Positions 7,300-11,859 of a stretch of 11,859 bases of DNA are shown here, piece by piece; the first letter of the stretch is position 1, and each line of letters opens with the position of its first letter. The translations under genes were made by a program, and so were the position numbers. The notes under the pieces were generated by a model. That model had not been told where the DNA came from, made no database searches, and saw nothing but the letters and a program-made list of their open reading frames with translations. Source of the DNA: an uncultured Methanomicrobiales archaeon (GTDB lineage Archaea > Thermoplasmatota > Thermoplasmata > Methanomassiliicoccales > Methanomethylophilaceae); the NCBI GenBank assembly GCA_946528255.1, contig CAMMYR010000008.1, forward strand, positions 1 to 11,859, in the 5' to 3' direction.

Positions 7300-10123
7300 G
7301 GTATACCCGTCGGCGGCATCCGCCGCCGTGATGCGTAGTGCAGGAACGTACGCGGTATAATAGTATGTCGCAGATTCGGTCCCAGAACCTCTTGTTCTTC
7401 GCATAGAGGATCTCGGCGTTCATTATCGCCCTCAGGAAGTCGTCCTCGTCGGCGTACATGCTCCTGAGGATCCTCGATGCCGTATCCGGACCCACGCCCC
7501 TGGCCGCCAGGACCAGCACCGCCCTCCCGCCGTACTCGTTGACTATATTGGCATTCCTGGACAGCCTCTGGACGTCCTTCTTCTCCTGCGCCGACAATTC
7601 GTCATCCGCCCTGAGCTTGATCAGGTCCCTCTCGTAGCTCTTCAGCACCGCCACCATGACGCCGCCGCAGTGGGGGCACTTGAACTTCCTGGGGGCATCC
7701 CCGGCCCTGAACCTCCACTGGGACCTGCAGAACATGCACGATGCGAACAGGACCTCGTCCTCCAGCCTCTTCTTCATGGCCATGAGGATGGTGTGGTCAG
7801 CCCTGACGGGCTGCATCAGCTCCTTGGATCTCACTATGCCCTCCAGTCCGATCGATGAGACCCCTCCCTGGACCACCTCGATCTCCCCGGAGTGCATCAT
7901 GGAGACCACCTTCTCGGAATTGACCATGTCCAGATCCTCCCAGAGGACCTTGTTCACGGCCTCCTCGTATGCGGGGGTGCCCCTGTGCAGGTCGAACAGC
8001 CTCTGGAAGTTCATGTAGCGGTGGTCCGCCTCCTTCTCGATGATGCCGAACTTCTTGGCGACGTAGACGAACCTCCACCTGAGGAAGGAGGAGTTCGTGA
8101 TGGTCATCCTGGTGATCGCCTCGACGGTGCCGGGCTTGATGGACATGATGGTATCCATCACCGTATCGCGGCTCAGGTTGCGGGGCAGCTCCAATATGAC
8201 CCTGTACGGGTCCGCCGTCATCCCGACGCTCTCGCCGAGCCTGGCGGTGAGCAGAGCGGCGTACAGCTTCCCGAGGGTCTCGTTGACCCTGGTGCCGAAG
8301 CATTGGTTCACTATGACCAGCAGATCCCCGAATTCGACGGTGACGGTCTTGTCGGTGGGCATGCGGAACCCGGCATCCTGCTCCGCGAAATAGCGCTCCA
8401 GGACCCTTATGCAGCCGTCGTCGCCGGGATAATCCTGGAAGTTCCTGAGCCTCCTCATCCTCCCGACCTCCATGGCCACCTCGAAGGGCACCGGGATATC
8501 CGAACCGACCCAATTCGGCACGGAACCGACGTCCCTGACCTCCTCGACCAGGAGCTCGTCCTCGCGCATCTCCACCACCCTCCAGGTCCTGCCCTTGGCG
8601 ATGAACAGCGCGTATTCCCCCTCCAGGGTGAGCACGAAGCTCTCGTCCAATGTCCCGATGACCGCGCGGGTGCCTATGTCGCGCACCTGGTACGTGCGCT
8701 CGTCCGGGATCATGGAGATGTTGGCGTAGAAGTAGTTCATCCCCTTGCGGGACCTCTTGAAGCGGTCCCCGTCCCTGAACACCATCTTGATGGATTCCAA
8801 CTGTGCCAGCACGTCCTCCATCTGCACCCTTGTCAGGTTCCTGAAGGGGTGCGAGCGGGTGAATGCGCGGTATGCGGTATCGAGATCGACGGAGCCCATC
8901 ATGGTCATGGCGATCAGCTGGTTGGCCACCACCGACAGAGGGCACTCCCTTCCGGAGAAGTGCTCCAGCTCCTTGGTGTCGCTCCTCTTAGCGATCACCA
9001 TCGCCTCCGCCACCTCGTCCGGGGACGTTGCTATTATCCTGGCCCTTATGGTCTCCCCTATCCTGTGCCCGGCGCGCCCGGCGCGCTGGATCATGCGGGA
9101 GACCTGCCTGGGGGAGTTGTACTGGATCACCATGTCGGTGGATCCCACGTCTATACCCAGCTCCAGGGACGATGTGCAGATCAGCGACTTCACCTCCCCG
9201 TTCTTGAAGCGCTCCTCCATCTCCATCCTGTTCTCCTTCGAGAGGGACCCGTGGTGCACCTCCACGGAGATGGATTCGTCCCACAGATGGTAGCGGGCGG
9301 CCAGCCATTCGGCGGTCTCCCTGGTGTTCACGAAGAACAGTGTGGAGCGCCCGCCCTCGATTATCTCCCTGGCCCTCTTCATCACGGCGAGTATGTCGGG
9401 ATCGCTCTGGAGCCTGTCCCTGAGGACCTTGTCGTCCTCGTCGGGCTCGGGGCTCTCCACGGTTATATCGAAATCGCGGTGGGTGTCGTGCTTCCTTATC
9501 TCCAATTCCCTGCCGACGCCCCTGAGGAACCCGGCCACGTCGTCGATGTTCCCGACGGTGGCCGACAATCCTATCCTCTGGTACTCCCCGGCGATGAGAG
9601 CCAGGCGCTCCATTGCGACCGCCAGCTGGGCGCCCCTCTCGGTGTCCGAGAGCTCGTGGACCTCGTCGATCACCACCCATTGCACGTTCTTCAGATGCTG
9701 CACCAGCCTCTTGCCGGTGAACAGGACCTGCAGGGTCTCCGGGGTGGTGATGAGTATCTCCGGGGGATGCTGGGACTGCTTGGTCCTCTCCGCCTGCGGC
9801 GTATCCCCGTGCCTCACGCCCACGGTGATCCCCAGGTCCTCCCCGTACTGCTCCATCCTCCGGAGCATGTCCCTGTTGAGGGCCCTCAGCGGCGTGACGT
9901 AGATGCACCTGATGCCCTTGGAGCCTTCTTTGGTCCTATAGATGGCATCCAGGATCGGCAGCATCGCGGCCTCGGTCTTCCCGATGCCGGTGGGCGCCAC
10001 CAGGAGGATGTTCCCTCCCTTGGCTATCCTGGGTATGACGTCCGCCTGGGGCGGGGTGGGCTCCGTTATGCCCCTGCGCGCAAGGGAATCCACGAGCGCG
10101 GGGGAGAGTCCTGGGAACGTCAT
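7007..10123 (-). CDS. lhr: Lhr-type superfamily 2 DNA/RNA helicase
   Basis: The open frame has 1038 codons, but the recognisable protein is residues 1-915. Helicase motifs are in order: Walker A APTGIGKT (43-50), TPLRALN (77-83), TTPE (126-129), DEVH (153-156), SAT (187-189), FVNTRETAEWLA, then the GIDVG and QRAGRAGHR motifs V and VI. The middle holds the Lhr core extension. A zinc-binding pair, CMFC (796-799) and CPHC (816-819), and a GVGP hairpin-like turn (876-879) follow. The conserved end is NKRFWD (915), where Lhr proteins normally stop. Here a CGA codon (7376-7378) follows and the frame runs to 7007, overlapping the InlB-repeat gene in another frame; that tail is Arg/Gly-rich and looks like out-of-frame sequence. 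Lhr proteins are ATP-driven translocases linked to nucleic acid repair or RNA processing. The start has no clear ribosome site. The gene follows hdrD by 43 nt and may share its transcript. Confidence 0.9.
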   Translation of the reverse strand: MTFPGLSPALVDSLARRGITEPTPPQADVIPRIAKGGNILLVAPTGIGKTEAAMLPILDAIYRTKEGSKGIRCIYVTPLRALNRDMLRRMEQYGEDLGITVGVRHGDTPQAERTKQSQHPPEILITTPETLQVLFTGKRLVQHLKNVQWVVIDEVHELSDTERGAQLAVAMERLALIAGEYQRIGLSATVGNIDDVAGFLRGVGRELEIRKHDTHRDFDITVESPEPDEDDKVLRDRLQSDPDILAVMKRAREIIEGGRSTLFFVNTRETAEWLAARYHLWDESISVEVHHGSLSKENRMEMEERFKNGEVKSLICTSSLELGIDVGSTDMVIQYNSPRQVSRMIQRAGRAGHRIGETIRARIIATSPDEVAEAMVIAKRSDTKELEHFSGRECPLSVVANQLIAMTMMGSVDLDTAYRAFTRSHPFRNLTRVQMEDVLAQLESIKMVFRDGDRFKRSRKGMNYFYANISMIPDERTYQVRDIGTRAVIGTLDESFVLTLEGEYALFIAKGRTWRVVEMREDELLVEEVRDVGSVPNWVGSDIPVPFEVAMEVGRMRRLRNFQDYPGDDGCIRVLERYFAEQDAGFRMPTDKTVTVEFGDLLVIVNQCFGTRVNETLGKLYAALLTARLGESVGMTADPYRVILELPRNLSRDTVMDTIMSIKPGTVEAITRMTITNSSFLRWRFVYVAKKFGIIEKEADHRYMNFQRLFDLHRGTPAYEEAVNKVLWEDLDMVNSEKVVSMMHSGEIEVVQGGVSSIGLEGIVRSKELMQPVRADHTILMAMKKRLEDEVLFASCMFCRSQWRFRAGDAPRKFKCPHCGGVMVAVLKSYERDLIKLRADDELSAQEKKDVQRLSRNANIVNEYGGRAVLVLAARGVGPDTASRILRSMYADEDDFLRAIMNAEILYAKNKRFWDRICDILLYRVRSCTTHHGGGCRRRVYHVHARVEDRAGREARPGYLNRHRPADAADAFGIRGAGIGGRGGADEAACGARLRVRAGGRQRRRQADALGRGRQGRPGLGRYLVCVQDAVQPQQSAR
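7311..7328 (-). promoter_or_regulatory. GC hairpin in the leader of the InlB-repeat gene
   Basis: CGGCGGC (7311-7317) and GCCGCCG (7322-7328) form a perfect seven-base all-GC stem with a four-base loop, 11 nt before the ATG at 7299. Only a weak ribosome-site match (GGGT, 7305-7308) follows. The stem could affect translation initiation, but GC-rich chance pairing is possible. Confidence 0.3.
7356..7365 (-). promoter_or_regulatory. TATA-like box ahead of the InlB-repeat gene
   Basis: On the minus strand TACTATTATA is an AT-rich island in GC-rich DNA. It would place a start site near 7333 and a leader of about 35 nt before the ATG at 7299. It lies just past the codon for the conserved end of the Lhr helicase, where an intergenic region would be expected. 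Confidence 0.4.
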
Positions 10124-10132
10124 AGAAATGAT

Positions 10133-10149
10133 GGGGGGTCAGACCCCCC
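10133..10149. repeat. GC palindrome between hdrD and lhr
   Basis: GGGGGGTCAGACCCCCC is a perfect inverted repeat, with eight-base arms around one central A. It fills much of the 43-nt gap and ends nine bases before the lhr start codon. On the transcript it could form a very stable hairpin. A partial terminator, a processing site or a protein-binding site are all possible. Only a short TTT follows it on the minus strand. Confidence 0.6.
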
Positions 10150-10166
10150 TGTGTAGCTGTTTGCGA

Positions 10167-11393
10167 TCACTCTTTGGCGGGTGCAGGCTCCTCCTTGGGG
10201 GCGGTGACCTGCAGCAGGACCTGGGACAGGTCCATGACCTGGATCTTGGAGCCGATCTTCTTGGCGCCCTGGGTCAGGTTGAGGACGCAGAAGGGGCAGC
10301 AGGTGACGAGGATGTCGGCGCCGGTCGCCTCGGCGTCCCTTATCCTCTCCACCGCGACGTTGACGGCGAAGTCTCCGAAGGCGCTCTTGTAGCCTCCTCC
10401 GGCACCGCAGCACCTGGAGTTCTCCCTGGACTTCTCCATCTCGACGAACTCGATGCCCTTGATCTTCTTGAGGACGTTCCTCGGCGGGTCGTAGACCCCC
10501 ATGTGCCTGCCCATGTGGCAGGGGTCGTGGTAGGTGACCTTGTGGTTGAACTCGTTGTTCAGGGGGAGCTTCCTCTCGGCGATCAGCTTCTCCACGTACT
10601 GGGAGAAGTGGTAGACGTTCTGGCCGACCTTGGAGTAGAACCTGCCGAAGTCGCTGGAGACGGTCTTGTAGCATCCGGAGCAGGTCATGACCATGTCCTT
10701 GGCTCCGATCCCGTCCGCCTTCTCGACGACGTTCTCGGCGCACTCCAGGGAGAGGGCGGGGTTACCGGTCCTCAGCAGGGGCGAGGAGCAGCAGTACTCC
10801 TTCTCTCCGAGGCAGTTCATCTTGATGCCGGCGCGGTGCAGGACGATGACTCCCGCCTTGGGGACCTGCTGCATCCTGTAGGATCCGGTGCATCCGGCGA
10901 AGAAGACCACGTCGGGGATCTTCGCGCGGGGGACCTCTGCGGGCCACCAGGCGTCCCTCTTCTTGGGGTCCTCCCCGAAGGAGTTGTGGGTGGCGGCGAT
11001 GTTCTTGGCGATTCCCTTGTGGGCGGGCATGGGGCCGGCGCCGTTGGCGACGATCCAGTCCCTCATCTTCTCCCACAGGTCCACCAGGTGGATCTTGGCG
11101 TGGCAGACGACCTCGCAGTTCCCGCATCCGGTGCACTTGTACATCGCATCGACGAACTCGGGGCTGAGTCCGACCTGCCTCCCGAGCATGCCGTCGACGA
11201 GGCCCAGGGCCTTCTCGTCCAGGGCCTTGATGTAGTAGATCTTCCCTCTGGGGGTGACGGACTCCCAGGGGGTCTGGTTGTGCGCTTCGCAAACGTCGAT
11301 GCAGTACCCGCACTGCAGGCAGGCGGTGAGCTCTTTCTGCACGCGGGGGAGCTTCAGGAGCTCCGGCTTGGGCATTTTCGTGGGTATCTGCAT
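10167..11393 (-). CDS. hdrD: Heterodisulfide reductase subunit D (HdrD-type)
   Basis: This protein has 408 residues, almost the length of the Methanosarcina HdrD. Two ferredoxin-type CxxCxxCxxxC clusters for [4Fe-4S] centres lie at C25/28/31/35 and C87/90/93/97. Two CCG-type domains follow. The first uses C168, C194, C201, C202, C238 and C241; the second has C292 (HDPCHMGRH), CCGAGGG (C328, C329) and TCCPFC (C365, C366, C369). In known HdrD and HdrB proteins such domains bind the special iron-sulfur cluster that cleaves the CoM-S-S-CoB disulfide, the last step of methanogenesis. The start at 11393 is chosen because GAGG sits 8 nt upstream; the frame is open 47 codons further, but that stretch contains the promoter. 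No HdrE cytochrome subunit is next to it, so the electron donor must be encoded elsewhere. A generic CCG-domain oxidoreductase is the alternative. Confidence 0.88.
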   Translation of the reverse strand: MQIPTKMPKPELLKLPRVQKELTACLQCGYCIDVCEAHNQTPWESVTPRGKIYYIKALDEKALGLVDGMLGRQVGLSPEFVDAMYKCTGCGNCEVVCHAKIHLVDLWEKMRDWIVANGAGPMPAHKGIAKNIAATHNSFGEDPKKRDAWWPAEVPRAKIPDVVFFAGCTGSYRMQQVPKAGVIVLHRAGIKMNCLGEKEYCCSSPLLRTGNPALSLECAENVVEKADGIGAKDMVMTCSGCYKTVSSDFGRFYSKVGQNVYHFSQYVEKLIAERKLPLNNEFNHKVTYHDPCHMGRHMGVYDPPRNVLKKIKGIEFVEMEKSRENSRCCGAGGGYKSAFGDFAVNVAVERIRDAEATGADILVTCCPFCVLNLTQGAKKIGSKIQVMDLSQVLLQVTAPKEEPAPAKE

Positions 11394-11548
11394 AATCTTG
11401 CCTCTGTAGCGCCACGGGCGGCGCGAATGATGGTGCCACTTTTCCGCCCTATATAATGGTTGATGGTTGCAGGACGGGGATGGGATACCGATCTCATATC
11501 GATAATGAGAATAAATGAGATTATATCCTAGCATCGGAATCGGGTACC
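11394..11548. promoter_or_regulatory. Divergent promoter region, hdrD and regulator gene
   Basis: This 155-bp gap lies between divergent genes. For hdrD (minus), CCATTATATA (11459-11450) is a TATA-like box about 60 nt before the ATG, giving an inferred leader of about 34 nt with GAGG before the ATG at 11393. For the plus-strand gene, ATTATATC (11520-11527) lies about 25 nt before the ATG at 11549, and there is no ribosome site, so a leaderless transcript is likely. ATCTCAT (11491-11497) and ATGAGAT (11515-11521) form an inverted repeat between the two boxes, with a further ATGAGA at 11505-11510. These are possible operator sites. Confidence 0.5.
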
Positions 11549-11859
11549 ATGGCCGAGCGCAAATACGATGATTGGACGGGCAACGTCATACCTTCGGCGA
11601 CCGTCCGCGACCTGGACATAGGTGCGTTGCGCTCGATACGCGCCCAATATCTCTCTGCGGATCCCGCCAGGGAGGAGCAGTCCGCGGGCTGGGACGACGA
11701 GAGGTTCCTGACCGAGATCGGATTGATGAAGCGCGGGAAGCTCACCAACGCCGCCATGGTCCTCCTGGGGAAGCCCACGGAGGAGTTCGTGCCCCGGACC
11801 GTCGGGATCAGGTGGAGGCTGTACGGCGTGGACGGGAAGCTGGAGGATTCGAGGATGCT
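11549..11859 (+). CDS. AlbA_2/RecG-type ATP-binding regulator, partial, N-terminus missing
   Basis: Only the first 103 residues are in the window and the frame is still open at its end. The sequence matches the middle of proteins often annotated as RecG-like or AlbA_2 putative transcriptional regulators: WTGNVIPSATVRDLDIGAL, then FLTEIGLMKRGKLTNAAMVL followed by LGK. In such proteins these segments come after an N-terminal AlbA_2 nucleic-acid-binding domain of roughly 100-200 residues and before a GHKL-type ATPase half and a winged helix. Here the ATG lies directly at the linker, and the same frame has a TGA at 11516, so the AlbA_2 half is absent. The gene is either an N-terminally shortened version or a remnant. 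A TATA-like box about 25 nt upstream suggests a leaderless message. Family assignment is by remembered motif and moderately sure. Confidence 0.6.
   Translation, partial: MAERKYDDWTGNVIPSATVRDLDIGALRSIRAQYLSADPAREEQSAGWDDERFLTEIGLMKRGKLTNAAMVLLGKPTEEFVPRTVGIRWRLYGVDGKLEDSRM

Noticed and set aside
7300..7404. Upstream start at 7404 for the InlB-repeat protein
   Set aside because: It would add 35 residues ahead of an obvious signal peptide and overlap the conserved end of Lhr; the added residues include the TATA-like box region.
7892..11456. Long plus-strand frames opposite lhr and hdrD
   Set aside because: Both are codon-aligned shadows of strongly conserved minus-strand proteins and show no motif of their own.
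11394..11534. Upstream start at 11534 for HdrD
   Set aside because: The extra 47 residues are unlike HdrD, cover the promoter, and a good ribosome site supports the start at 11393.
11521..11778. An 85-codon minus-strand frame near the right end
   Set aside because: It overlaps the regulator gene antisense, has no family signal, and is best read as a shadow.
1..11859. CRISPR array, tRNA, rRNA or insertion sequence
   Set aside because: I saw no regular repeat-spacer pattern, cloverleaf-like segment, rRNA stretch or transposase with terminal repeats. The only transposase-like signal is the Rpn-type protein, which lacks flanking inverted repeats in this window.

Overview
The window looks like a piece of a methanogenic archaeal chromosome, most likely from the Methanomassiliicoccales (Thermoplasmata-type gut or sediment methanogens). 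This assignment is an inference. It rests on a 408-residue HdrD-type heterodisulfide reductase subunit, an archaeal Lhr-type helicase, TATA-box promoters 25-30 nt ahead of inferred start sites, GGTGAT/GAGG-type ribosome sites, and very large secreted proteins with one C-terminal membrane anchor, one of them carrying InlB B-repeats. No tRNA, rRNA, CRISPR array or insertion sequence was seen, and no gene-free stretch exceeds about 155 bases.

Layout: (1) 21-740 (+) encodes a small acidic protein that reads as a diverged Rpn-family (PD-(D/E)XK / transposase_31) protein whose catalytic segment is replaced by a Cys/Asp/Ser-rich linker. It is about 48 % GC, lower than its neighbours. (2) A convergent junction at 741-865 holds stacked GC hairpins, probably a two-way terminator. 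(3) 866-4717 (-) encodes a 1283-residue secreted, membrane-anchored, beta-rich surface protein of no family I recognise. (4) 4813-7299 (-) encodes an 828-residue secreted, anchored protein with three InlB B-repeats. (5) 7007-10123 (-) is an Lhr helicase whose reading frame runs about 121 codons past its conserved end and into the signal-peptide region of gene 4. (6) 10167-11393 (-) is HdrD. (7) A divergent promoter region at 11394-11548 is followed by the start of an AlbA_2/RecG-type ATP-binding regulator on the + strand. It runs off the window and appears to lack the usual N-terminal AlbA_2 domain.

How they work together: hdrD and lhr lie 43 nt apart on one strand and may be co-transcribed, though a perfect GC palindrome sits between them. 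The two surface-protein genes follow on the same strand, each with its own TATA-like box, and are probably separate units for envelope or adhesion functions. HdrD would reduce the CoM-S-S-CoB heterodisulfide in the last step of methanogenesis, with a membrane or Fpo-like partner not encoded here. I see no clear multi-gene novel system. The best leads are the Lhr stop loss and overlap, the rebuilt Rpn-like protein, the AlbA_2-less regulator and the two surface proteins.
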